A stretch of 10,790 bases of DNA from Bacteroidota bacterium (GCA_003023665.1 PXYR01000057.1:1-10790), one strand, 5' to 3'. Numbered from the stretch's first letter, positions 1 through 7,772 are shown. Notes: generated by a model not told the origin, from the sequence alone. Made by a program: numbers and translations.

Positions 1-1586
1 AATAGAAACAGAACATAGGGCGAACTGTTGCTGACCCACTGACGCATTTGACCTTTGTATTTGGAAGGAATCCAATGTATTAAATAACCCGTTACTAAAA
101 CTACGTAGAACTTCCAATTGGAAGCAACTACCTCTGCTGCGGTAGACCATCCAAAATCCGTTGGAATCTTACTCAAGATAGCAATAGCCCCTTCCCAAGT
201 TGGCGAGCGAAACCATGCTCGTGTAAAGGTGATGAAGATTAATGTTAATGCGAGCCCTATAGCTCTATTATACCACTTGCTGCGGTCTGCCCAAGGGCTG
301 ATTTTCTTCCAGTTTTTGTAAATCACTAGGCCAACCCCATTCAAGGCGCCCCAGGTAACAAAGTTCCATGAAGACCCGTGCCATAACCCCCCAAGAACCA
401 TGGTCAACATAAGGTTGATGTTTGTATTTACCCAACGTGCAGCTACACTGCTGTAGCGCATAGCTATAAATCCACCGCCAAAGACAACGGCAAGCCCAAG
501 CGTGAGAATTGGGCTACCTACTATTAGGGAAATAAAGACAAAGAAGATGAATACGATTAGGTAAGAAGCTATTGAGCCCTCCCTATTCCCTCCCAATGGA
601 ATGTAGAGATAATCGCGCAGCCATGTGGAAAGGGACAAGTGCCAGCGGCGCCAGAAATCGGCCACAGAGGAAGCTTTGTACGGGCTGTTAAAGTTTTTTG
701 GCAGCGTAAATCCTAAGAGCATTGCTATTCCTATGGCCACATCTGTATATCCTGAAAAGTCTGCATAGACCTGCAAGGAATAGCCAAAGAGCGCGCTCAA
801 GGTTTCAAAACCACTGTAAAGCTGCGGGTTATCAAAAACGCGATCAATGAACTGCACCGCCAGGTAATCGGCCAAAAATAGTTTTTTAAGCAAGCCATTC
901 AGAATCCAGAAAATTCCTAATCCTGCTTGTTGTTTACTCAAGCTGTAAGGGGCGTAGATTTGAGGAACGAATTCAGAGGCACGCACAATTGGACCCGCCA
1001 CCAGTTGCGGAAAAAAGCTCACGTAAAATCCAAAGTCCAAAATGTTTTTGACCGGCTTGATATGACCGCGATAGATATCTACACTGTAACTAATGGTTTG
1101 GAACGTGAAAAAGCTAATTCCAACCGGGAGTAAAATCTTTTCAAAGATGAAATTGGTGCCCAACGCTTTGTTTGTCCAAAGCGCAAATGTGTTTTGTACG
1201 GCAATTTCAATACCGGTAAGGTCATGAATGAAATCGGCCACAAAATAGGCATACTTGAAGTACCCCAGAACCAGTAAGTTCACCACTACGGAAAGTGCTA
1301 CAAATGTTTGGCGCTGCCATTTAATCTTGTTCTTGTATATGGCACGGCCAATGAAAAAATCCACCACAGTAGAAAACAACAGGATGAAGAAATAGAAGCC
1401 GCTTGTTTTGTAATAAAAGAATAAGCTTACTAGAAATAAGAAAATGTTTCTGCGCGCCGTATGCTTATACACTAGAGAATACCCACCCATCACCAATCCA
1501 AAGAAGATCCAGAAGTACTTTTGGGTAAAAAGTAGCGGACTATTTGCCTGGTAGGTCAACCAACCTTGTAGTAGATCCCAATTCAT
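1..1586 (-). CDS. MBOAT-family membrane-bound O-acyltransferase (AlgI-like), C-terminus cut by window edge
   Basis: Polytopic inner-membrane protein expected to pass acyl (usually acetyl) groups across the membrane to an extracytoplasmic sugar polymer. I translated it by hand: the frame is open for 528 codons from ATG to the window edge, so only a short tail is probably missing. Hydrophobic segments occur throughout. The AlgI/DltB signatures are clear: DFSGYTDVAIG at about residues 276-286, FWRRWHLSLSTWLRDYLYIP at about 311-330 with LGGNRE following, and GGLWHGSSWNF at about 399-409, in which His403 fits the conserved MBOAT histidine. A roughly 45-residue hydrophobic stretch separates the last two signatures. 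I recall a similar insertion in Bacteroidota homologues. The ATG shares one base with the TAA of the upstream SGNH gene (TAATG), so translational coupling is likely. The family is certain. The acceptor (peptidoglycan, exopolysaccharide or another glycan) cannot be read from the sequence. Confidence 0.93.
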   Translation of the reverse strand, partial: MNWDLLQGWLTYQANSPLLFTQKYFWIFFGLVMGGYSLVYKHTARRNIFLFLVSLFFYYKTSGFYFFILLFSTVVDFFIGRAIYKNKIKWQRQTFVALSVVVNLLVLGYFKYAYFVADFIHDLTGIEIAVQNTFALWTNKALGTNFIFEKILLPVGISFFTFQTISYSVDIYRGHIKPVKNILDFGFYVSFFPQLVAGPIVRASEFVPQIYAPYSLSKQQAGLGIFWILNGLLKKLFLADYLAVQFIDRVFDNPQLYSGFETLSALFGYSLQVYADFSGYTDVAIGIAMLLGFTLPKNFNSPYKASSVADFWRRWHLSLSTWLRDYLYIPLGGNREGSIASYLIVFIFFVFISLIVGSPILTLGLAVVFGGGFIAMRYSSVAARWVNTNINLMLTMVLGGLWHGSSWNFVTWGALNGVGLVIYKNWKKISPWADRSKWYNRAIGLALTLIFITFTRAWFRSPTWEGAIAILSKIPTDFGWSTAAEVVASNWKFYVVLVTGYLIHWIPSKYKGQMRQWVSNSSPYVLFL

Positions 1587-2818
1587 TAGTCCTGCAAGGT
1601 TTTTAAGTGTTTCTCGTATTCCTCCCAAATGGCCCAGAATAATAAATCAGAATTCAGACGGTAACCCGCACTGGTGAAATGAATTTTATCCGCCTTGGCT
1701 AAATGATGTTCTTCCCAAATGGCAATAGAATTCAAACCGCCCATTACACCAAACAGATCCCATACTGCGGCGTTGTGGCGCTTACTAAGCTGTTGCATCT
1801 GTTCCACTACATCTAATGCATGTTCATTGGGAAGGCGGCGCTTGTAATAGCTGTCATTATTGGTCATGAAGATGAATTCACAATCTGGATTAATCTCACG
1901 GAACCAATGCACAAGCGTATCGTAGCGTGCGCCGTATTCTTCTGGAAACCATGCGTTATCTGGCTTGTAGGCGTCGTTAATACCCAAACCAAAGATGACT
2001 AAGTCTGGCTCCACATATTTTCCCTGCGCTACAAAATTTTCACTTCGTAAAAAGGACTTAGTTGCTGCACCGTTTACGCCCAGAGCGTGATAGACTAAGC
2101 CGCTTTCTGGGCGCACCATTTGCAATCCTTGTAAAATGTATTGCGGATCTCCTTGAACGCTGTCAAAGTGGACTACAATGCTATCAATCATTTCATTGAA
2201 GAACCACCGGCGAACTCCGGCCACCGTATCTATCACAATACTATCTGGAGGAGGCTGGCTAAAAGGTTGCATTGTACTGGAAGCCATGTGCTCAAAAATC
2301 CTGAGTTCATTGAATCGGTAAGGTTTTTCATTCTCCATGAAGCTTTGAAGGATAAAACCGGCATCCTTGTCGTAAGTAATGGCATCAATCCCTGAAAAGC
2401 CCCATGGACAATTGTTTTTAGGAATACTGTTTCTACATCCCTCCCATTTGCCCATTTTCCTTATGTAAATGTTTCTTGGCATGTTGGTGTTTGCCAAGCG
2501 GTGTGGGAAGAAGAAACCTCTTTCTACATTGAGTTCTGGTGCCAATTGACCAAGGTGCATCCTCAACGTATGGCTCAGCATACCTCCTTGAACATGTGAA
2601 CCGCCTACATGCACTATGTTCACTTTTCCTTCAAAATCAAATATGGCTTGGTCTAGTTTGTTGAAGAATCCTTTAAGTGCCTGTTCACTTCCATAATACT
2701 CCATGTGGTTTTTGGCTGTATCGAGGAAAGGGTATTTCAAGGCTAGGGCCTCTACATGATCTTGGCCCTGCATAGAAGCAGCACCAAGAAGGAATGCTAT
2801 GACAAATGTTCTGATCAT
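1586..2818 (-). CDS. Exported SGNH/GDSL hydrolase-family protein (GGSH variant), probable partner of the MBOAT
   Basis: 410-residue protein with a signal peptide (about residues 1-18, MIRTFVIAFLLGAASMQG). SGNH blocks are visible in order: block I VGGSHVQGG with candidate nucleophile Ser74, where GGS replaces the usual GDS; a possible block II glycine in YHALGVNGA, about 243-251; block III GLGIND with Asn281; and block V DKIH with Asp377 and His380. All catalytic-type residues are therefore present. WDLFGVMGG at 353-361 matches the WDLYDVMGG of the next gene upstream, so the two are paralogues. The region between blocks I and II (about 100-230) is long and probably forms an added beta-rich domain. 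The start overlaps the upstream stop by four bases (ATGA) and the stop shares a base with the MBOAT start. The likely role is periplasmic transfer or removal of acyl groups on a polymer, but an ordinary esterase is possible. Confidence 0.88.
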   Translation of the reverse strand: MIRTFVIAFLLGAASMQGQDHVEALALKYPFLDTAKNHMEYYGSEQALKGFFNKLDQAIFDFEGKVNIVHVGGSHVQGGMLSHTLRMHLGQLAPELNVERGFFFPHRLANTNMPRNIYIRKMGKWEGCRNSIPKNNCPWGFSGIDAITYDKDAGFILQSFMENEKPYRFNELRIFEHMASSTMQPFSQPPPDSIVIDTVAGVRRWFFNEMIDSIVVHFDSVQGDPQYILQGLQMVRPESGLVYHALGVNGAATKSFLRSENFVAQGKYVEPDLVIFGLGINDAYKPDNAWFPEEYGARYDTLVHWFREINPDCEFIFMTNNDSYYKRRLPNEHALDVVEQMQQLSKRHNAAVWDLFGVMGGLNSIAIWEEHHLAKADKIHFTSAGYRLNSDLLFWAIWEEYEKHLKTLQD

Positions 2819-4347
2819 AGTTCCACTCCAGTACCCTGGCTCATTTTAAAGGCAGCTGTGCTATCCTGTATACGCTGCTTTTCTGCAGCAAGAAGATCCA
2901 TGACTTCTTGGTATTCCATTTCTAATTCTTTGAGTGCAGCTACCAAAGCATAGCCTACTTTGGAGGCGCCTTTTGGTGTAAAATGAATATAATCCTTTAC
3001 TGCCCAAGCAGGTCTGTGTTCTACCCATTGTACCATAGACCCTTCACCACCCATGACATCATAAAGATCCCAATACCCTCCTCCTCTGCGGAGAACTTCA
3101 GCTCTTAACTGCTCTTTTAATGACGCAATTAAGGGGTAAGACTTCATCTCTAATCCTTCTTTTCTAGCCATATCAGAGGGTCCAATAAACAATATTGCCG
3201 CCTTTGGATACAATCGCTGAATATGCCCTACTTGACGTCCAAGAGCACGAGCAAACCTTCCCGCATGTGCTTCATCTTTTAAGTAAGGGACGCCATTTCC
3301 TCCAAATTGCATTATGATCAAATCATAACCTTCTCTTTGGAGGCTTGCTGCGAACTGCTCGTCGTTCATCTTAGAGAAGATCATCCCAGAAGCTCCTCTC
3401 ATGGCCACGTTGTCCGCATGAAAGCCGTAAGGACTGTCAAAGCTGACCCCATATATTCTAGCCTGAGCTTTGGAGGTTAGTTTCAAATCAAACTTTTCCG
3501 TGTAGGGAATTTCTATAGCCAATGTCCATTCTCCTTCAGGAAAAATGCGCGTTGAGAATAAGGTGTCTTCAACAAAAACCTCTGCACGCGTGGGAGCTGT
3601 TCCTTCAATATGGATTTTAGCACGCGTAAAATTGCGCGCTCTACTGAATCCCCAGTTGCGTTTTTCAAAGGTTACAGAACCTTCAAAGTAAGAACTGTCT
3701 GTGGGTCCAAGTAAGGTAAAGGATCCCAAGTGGCCGTACTTCATGTCTTTAAAGGCCGTGTCCCTTCTCCCAAATACCGTTTTCCTAATAAAGCCTTCTG
3801 AATTTTTAAACGCTAATGAAGATGGAGCAACTAATGGCTTTAAAGCCGTGTATCCAAAACCAGTTCCACCATATTCGCGCTGATAGGCATCACGCAATTG
3901 CATGGTAATGCGGTCGCCTTCAAGCTGTGAATCTCCAAAGTGAAGGACGCGCACGTTTTCCGTGCGACTATTTTTTACAGCAGCAAGGGCATCAAAGAAT
4001 GGCGCAAACATCATGATGTCTGAAACCTGAATTGTTGTATCCAATGGGGCCGCTTGTTGAACAGAAAGATTGTTTGGTATTTGAAGTTCCTGCTGACTAC
4101 TATCTTTAAGGGAAGCATCAATGGAATCGCTTTCTCCAATGAGTGCTTCTAACGCAATGTTTTCTTTTACTTCAACAATTGCGCTATCCGCTCCCTTCCA
4201 AAAGGGACCAAATAGTTCTGATGGGCTGTAGTAGCTTAACTCAGCATCTCCAATTTCAACAGATTTACCGCCAATAAGTAGACTTAACCCACTTACCACC
4301 AAGGCTAAAACAACAAGAAATCCAAAAAAGTGTCCGGGCTTATTCAT
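2815..4347 (-). CDS. Membrane-anchored or exported SGNH/GDSL hydrolase-family protein (GDSQ type)
   Basis: 510-residue protein with an N-terminal hydrophobic helix (about residues 7-26, no obvious cleavage site, so probably a signal anchor). A low-complexity, Ser/Asp/Gln-rich linker follows to about residue 105. The SGNH fold then begins: block I LHFGDSQLEGDR with Ser140, block III QFGGNGVP with Asn351, and block V KDYIHF with Asp452 and His455. Residues about 180-305 form a beta-rich insert that could be carbohydrate-binding. After block V the protein ends in a charged helix (about 465-500). WDLYDVMGG at 425-433 is shared with the downstream SGNH protein. The gene starts 3 bp after the stop of the LysM gene. 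It probably works with the MBOAT two genes downstream in extracytoplasmic O-acylation, by analogy with AlgI/AlgJ/AlgX or PatA/PatB. That role is inferred. Membership of the SGNH family is well supported. Confidence 0.88.
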   Translation of the reverse strand: MNKPGHFFGFLVVLALVVSGLSLLIGGKSVEIGDAELSYYSPSELFGPFWKGADSAIVEVKENIALEALIGESDSIDASLKDSSQQELQIPNNLSVQQAAPLDTTIQVSDIMMFAPFFDALAAVKNSRTENVRVLHFGDSQLEGDRITMQLRDAYQREYGGTGFGYTALKPLVAPSSLAFKNSEGFIRKTVFGRRDTAFKDMKYGHLGSFTLLGPTDSSYFEGSVTFEKRNWGFSRARNFTRAKIHIEGTAPTRAEVFVEDTLFSTRIFPEGEWTLAIEIPYTEKFDLKLTSKAQARIYGVSFDSPYGFHADNVAMRGASGMIFSKMNDEQFAASLQREGYDLIIMQFGGNGVPYLKDEAHAGRFARALGRQVGHIQRLYPKAAILFIGPSDMARKEGLEMKSYPLIASLKEQLRAEVLRRGGGYWDLYDVMGGEGSMVQWVEHRPAWAVKDYIHFTPKGASKVGYALVAALKELEMEYQEVMDLLAAEKQRIQDSTAAFKMSQGTGVEL

Positions 4348-4350
4348 TGA

Positions 4351-5334
4351 TTACTGTGCCGCAGGGTATTTCTCAGGTGAATAATCTGTAATCATCTGCG
4401 TTGGTATCTTTAAGCGTTCACCTGCTTTAATAAGCTCATTCATCTTGTTGTAGGTCTTGAGATTGTCTGCACTTACACCAGGGAATTTCTGCGCAATACT
4501 CCACAGTGTATCTCCGGGTTTCACCTCATAGGTTAGGAAAGATTGGTCTTGAGCAGAGGGCACAGCAATGACTTCTTTTTCTTTCTTCTTCTCTGGGGCC
4601 GATGCTACTTCTTCAGTACTTAGTTTAGCTCCTTTAGGCTTCCACACGGTGAGTTTCTGACCTGGGTAGATGGTGTTGCCTTTGAGCTTGTTCCACTTGC
4701 GTATATCGCTAACGCTGGCTCCTGAGCGCGAAGCTATCTTACCAAGGTAGTCTCCGCTGCGAACTACGTACACTGAGGCACTGTGCGTGCTGGGATCTGG
4801 CATAAAGCTAAGTACTTGCTTGCGTCTTTTTTGGTATTGCACCGCCAATTCTGTGGAGTACTTCTCTTGCTTTTCAACCATAGCAAGCGCCTCTGACGGA
4901 GTAGGTTCGTAGTTGAGTCCGTAAATGGCCGTTCCTTTTGGCAATACATCACGCAGTACATGCGGATTGTTATTTTCCAAAATACGTAAGGGTAAATCCG
5001 CAGCTACAGCTAAATCTGCCAGAAGCACGGTGCCAGCCGTTATGATTATGCCGGCCTCTGCTATGGTATCCTTTATCCCATAAAATTTCAACGCTGCTTT
5101 TTTACCTTTTACAGGATCAAAGCGTTCATCCACAAGGGTGTTAATCACCAATTTCATGCGTACCGCTTGAACCCTGGTTAACGCAGGCACTTCATAATGA
5201 CTCCAGCCCGCCGGAGCAAAACTTCCTACCTCCCCTTTTAAAGACCACGAGTGAGTTGTTGTAGATGCATAGATACTCAAGGGCAGTAACCATACTGCAT
5301 AACACACCAACCGCAAGATCTTCTTTTGTACCAT
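4351..5334 (-). CDS. Exported protein with two LysM domains; degenerate MltD-like lytic transglycosylase lacking the catalytic core
   Basis: About 327 residues. I start it at the ATG at 5334. The frame can be extended by one TTG codon to 5337. A signal peptide ends near YAS (about residue 24). Two LysM domains should bind the glycan strands of peptidoglycan: about 188-232 (from VYVVRSGDYLGKIA to PGQKLTVW) and about 268-311 (from TYEVKPGDTLWSIA to AGERLKIP), joined by a Lys/Glu-rich linker. The first is very close to the LysM of MltD-type lytic transglycosylases as I know them. Residues about 64-82 (VINTLVDERFDPVKG, then AAL) match the VDERxDP segment inside MltD catalytic domains. The ELRxLNP-like part at about 108-136 also fits the post-catalytic region of MltD. 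The catalytic glutamate region and the AAYNxGPG segment are missing, so enzymatic activity is unlikely. It heads the SGNH/SGNH/MBOAT cluster, 92-95 bp after rimO. Confidence 0.8.
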   Translation of the reverse strand: MVQKKILRLVCYAVWLLPLSIYASTTTHSWSLKGEVGSFAPAGWSHYEVPALTRVQAVRMKLVINTLVDERFDPVKGKKAALKFYGIKDTIAEAGIIITAGTVLLADLAVAADLPLRILENNNPHVLRDVLPKGTAIYGLNYEPTPSEALAMVEKQEKYSTELAVQYQKRRKQVLSFMPDPSTHSASVYVVRSGDYLGKIASRSGASVSDIRKWNKLKGNTIYPGQKLTVWKPKGAKLSTEEVASAPEKKKEKEVIAVPSAQDQSFLTYEVKPGDTLWSIAQKFPGVSADNLKTYNKMNELIKAGERLKIPTQMITDYSPEKYPAAQ

Positions 5335-5399
5335 CAACGTAAATATAACGCTTCTGCATCCTAGAAATGTGTACAGAAGACCCGGAAAATATCAAGCTA

Positions 5400-5416
5400 T
5401 TCACAAATGCTGTGAA
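5400..5416. other. Small inverted repeat (possible hairpin) between rimO and the LysM gene
   Basis: TTCACA and TGTGAA flank a 5-base spacer (AATGC). This is a perfect 6-bp inverted repeat, 14 bases beyond the rimO stop on the minus strand. No T-run follows on that strand, so it is not a convincing terminator. It could be an operator, an mRNA processing or stability structure, or chance. Confidence 0.3.
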
Positions 5417-5429
5417 CAACAGAAATGAA

Positions 5430-6746
5430 CTAATCTATGACTTGACCAATGAGATCGTAATCGTGCGCTTCCACAATTTTTACCGTGCAGAAATCACCAA
5501 TTTTAAGGTAAATATCTTCCGCAGGAATAAGCACTTCATTATCTACATCTGGAGAATCAAACTCTGTGCGTGCCACAAAATGGCTTCCCTCTTTACGATC
5601 CACTAGCACGCGGAACTCTTGACCCACTTTCTTTTCATTGTGTGCTCTAGATATCTCCATTTGAAGGGCCATGATCTCATCTACCCGCTGCTGCTTTACC
5701 TCTGCCGGAACATTGTCCTCTAGATTGAAAGCATGCGTGTTTTCTTCATGGCTGTACGCAAATACGCCCAAGCGGTCAAAACGTTGCTGTTGAACCCAGT
5801 CTAAGACTACTTGGTGATCCTCTTGCGTTTCACCTGGATATCCGGCAATAAGTGTGGTACGGATAGTAATTCCTGGTACTTTTTCACGCATTTTATCCAG
5901 CAAAGCATCTGTCTTTGCCTTAGTGGTTCCACGGCGCATGCTTTTTAATACAGGATCTGCTATATGCTGGAGTGGGATATCTATGTAGTTACACACTTTG
6001 GGCTCTTCACGAATCACATCCAATACATCATCTGGGAATCCCGTTGGAAAGAGGTAGTGCAACCTAATCCATTCTATACCGTCTACTTTTACTAGGGCAC
6101 GCAATAAATCTGCTAGCCTGCGCTCTTTGTAAAGGTCAAGGCCGTAATAGGTTAAATCCTGAGCAATTAAAATGAGCTCCTTGGTACCCTTTGCGGCTAG
6201 CTTTTCCGCCTCTGTAACCAGGTCTTCAATGGGTGTACTTCTATGCTTTCCTCTCATTAATGGAATGGCACAGAAACTACACGGGCGATCACAACCTTCA
6301 GCTATCTTTAAATAGGCAAAATGCTTGGGTGTAGTAGTCATGCGCTCTCCAACCAATTCATGCTTGTAATCAGCTCCTAATACTTTGAGCAATTGAGGCA
6401 TGTCGCGCGTTCCAAAATAGGCGTCTACGTCTGGAATTTGCTCTTCAAGGTCCGGCTTATAACGCTCTGATAAACAACCGGTAACGTACACTTTTTCCAC
6501 CTCACCGCGTTCTTTCTTATCTGCATAATGCAAGATGGTATTGATGCTTTCCTCTTTTGCGTTATCAATGAAACCACATGTATTGATGACTACTATATTG
6601 TTTTCATCTTCTTCAGGGGCCTCATGGACTACCTCTTTGCCATTGGCTTTGAGTTGACCCATCAAAACTTCGCTGTCATAGATGTTCTTGGAACAACCAA
6701 GAGTGACTACGTTGATTTTATTTTTACGAGTAGAGCGTGTACGCAT
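5430..6746 (-). CDS. rimO: Ribosomal protein S12 methylthiotransferase RimO
   Basis: Radical-SAM enzyme that adds a methylthio group to the conserved aspartate of ribosomal protein uS12, using two [4Fe-4S] clusters and SAM in the cytoplasm. The 438-residue length is normal. The N-terminal UPF0004 domain has its three cluster cysteines at Cys18 (TLGCSKN), Cys57 (NTCGF) and Cys91 (TGCLSERY). The radical-SAM motif CDRPCSFC lies at 152-159, followed by RGKHRS. A C-terminal TRAM domain covers about 375-436. TLGCSKN, and IPLMRGKHRS after the radical-SAM cysteines, favour RimO over the tRNA enzymes MiaB and MtaB. The ATG follows directly on the ftsY TAA with no gap (TAAATG), so the two genes are probably co-transcribed and translationally coupled. 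The ftsY-rimO pairing is familiar in Bacteroidota. Confidence 0.96.
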   Translation of the reverse strand: MRTRSTRKNKINVVTLGCSKNIYDSEVLMGQLKANGKEVVHEAPEEDENNIVVINTCGFIDNAKEESINTILHYADKKERGEVEKVYVTGCLSERYKPDLEEQIPDVDAYFGTRDMPQLLKVLGADYKHELVGERMTTTPKHFAYLKIAEGCDRPCSFCAIPLMRGKHRSTPIEDLVTEAEKLAAKGTKELILIAQDLTYYGLDLYKERRLADLLRALVKVDGIEWIRLHYLFPTGFPDDVLDVIREEPKVCNYIDIPLQHIADPVLKSMRRGTTKAKTDALLDKMREKVPGITIRTTLIAGYPGETQEDHQVVLDWVQQQRFDRLGVFAYSHEENTHAFNLEDNVPAEVKQQRVDEIMALQMEISRAHNEKKVGQEFRVLVDRKEGSHFVARTEFDSPDVDNEVLIPAEDIYLKIGDFCTVKIVEAHDYDLIGQVID

Positions 6747-7700
6747 TTATTTCTGAAATAAACTAGAAGCAAAAGCCTCTGGGTTAAATAGCTGTAGGTC
6801 TTCTAAACCTTCACCTACGCCAATGAATTTGACAGGAACGCTCAGTTGATCTGAAATACCTATGACTACACCGCCCTTTGCAGTGCCGTCCAATTTTGTC
6901 ACCGCTAACGAGGTGATTTGTGTAGCCTCTGAAAAGGCCTTGGCTTGATTCAATGCGTTTTGACCTGTGGAACCGTCCAGCACCAACAGTACTTCATGCG
7001 GTGCTTCTGGCACTACTTTTTGCATGACGCGCTTAACCTTTGAAAGCTCGTTCATAAGGTTCTTTTTGTTGTGTAATCGACCTGCGGTATCTATGATACA
7101 CAAATCTGCACCAGAACTCACGGCATGCTCAATGGTATCATATGCTACAGAGGCAGGGTCAGAACCCATTTCTTGTTTGATTACAGGCACGTCATTACGT
7201 TCTCCCCAAACCGCAAGTTGATCAATGGCTGCGGCTCTAAAGGTATCCGCTGCTCCTAAAACCACTTTATATCCTTTGGCTTTGAATTGATGGGTAAGTT
7301 TTCCAATGGTTGTGGTCTTGCCCACTCCATTTACCCCAACTACCATGAGAACGTAGGGACCATCTGTTTTGGGTAATTCAAAATCTTCCCACACGCCGCT
7401 GGTGTGTTGCATGAGGTCTGAGATTATTTCATACAACATGTCCATCATCTCATTTTCACCCATGACCTTGTCACGTGCTACCCGCTCTTCTAAAGCTTCA
7501 ATGATTTTGACGGTGGTATCTAAGCCAACATCTGAAAGAATTAGGGCTTCTTCAATTTCATCCAGCGTTTGGTCATCTAGCTTGCTCTTCCCTGCTACGG
7601 CACGAGTAATCTTTTCAAATACGGATGTGCGCGTTTTATCCAACCCTTTGTCCAGGTTTTCCTTTTTGTCGCTGGTGAAGAATTTCTTAAAAAAGCTCAT
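6747..7700 (-). CDS. ftsY: Signal recognition particle receptor FtsY
   Basis: SRP-family GTPase that docks SRP-bound ribosomes at the inner membrane during co-translational insertion of membrane proteins. The protein has 317 residues: a short basic/amphipathic N-terminus (MSFFKKFF) instead of the long acidic A-domain of E. coli FtsY, a four-helix N domain (about 20-105), and the G domain. G motifs: GVNGVGKTTT P-loop at 122-131, ADTFRAAA at 151-158, DTAGR at 204-208, TKLDGTAKGG at 268-277, and the closing GVGEGLEDLQ at 294-303. The G domain ends in the FtsY-type sequence LQLFNPEAF, without the M domain that would indicate Ffh. The start lies 18 bp beyond a strong terminator hairpin that closes the ribosomal-protein cluster. 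No promoter is visible in that short gap, so read-through or an internal promoter must supply transcription. Confidence 0.97.
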   Translation of the reverse strand: MSFFKKFFTSDKKENLDKGLDKTRTSVFEKITRAVAGKSKLDDQTLDEIEEALILSDVGLDTTVKIIEALEERVARDKVMGENEMMDMLYEIISDLMQHTSGVWEDFELPKTDGPYVLMVVGVNGVGKTTTIGKLTHQFKAKGYKVVLGAADTFRAAAIDQLAVWGERNDVPVIKQEMGSDPASVAYDTIEHAVSSGADLCIIDTAGRLHNKKNLMNELSKVKRVMQKVVPEAPHEVLLVLDGSTGQNALNQAKAFSEATQITSLAVTKLDGTAKGGVVIGISDQLSVPVKFIGVGEGLEDLQLFNPEAFASSLFQK

Positions 7701-7718
7701 AATGCAAAGGCTTAGAAT

Positions 7719-7747
7719 AAAAAAACCACTCTAGTGCTAGAGTGGTT
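7719..7747 (-). terminator. Rho-independent terminator after the rpmB-rpmG-DUF4295 cluster
   Basis: AACCACTCTAG (7724-7734) and CTAGAGTGGTT (7737-7747) are perfectly complementary, giving a stem of nine or more base pairs with a small loop around 7734-7737. Read on the minus strand, the stem is followed by a run of seven T (7725-7719, the first two within the stem). It lies 25 bp after the DUF4295 stop and 18 bp before ftsY. The T-tract is on the minus-strand side only, so it acts in one direction. Confidence 0.85.
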
Positions 7748-7772
7748 CAAATATCGTGAATAAAGACAGACT

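Noticed and set aside
1820..2395. Plus-strand open frames at 1820-2002 and 2141-2395
   Set aside because: They are antisense shadows of the second SGNH gene with no domain features.
4950..5130. Frameshift in the LysM gene hiding the transglycosylase domain
   Set aside because: In the two other minus-strand frames around the missing region one meets stops at once, and the other, though open for some codons, shows no SLT motifs. A true absence of the domain fits better.
5400..5416. CRP/FNR-type operator
   Set aside because: The half-sites are in the opposite order (TCACA then TGTGA) and the spacing is 5, not 6, so it does not match the TGTGA-N6-TCACA consensus.
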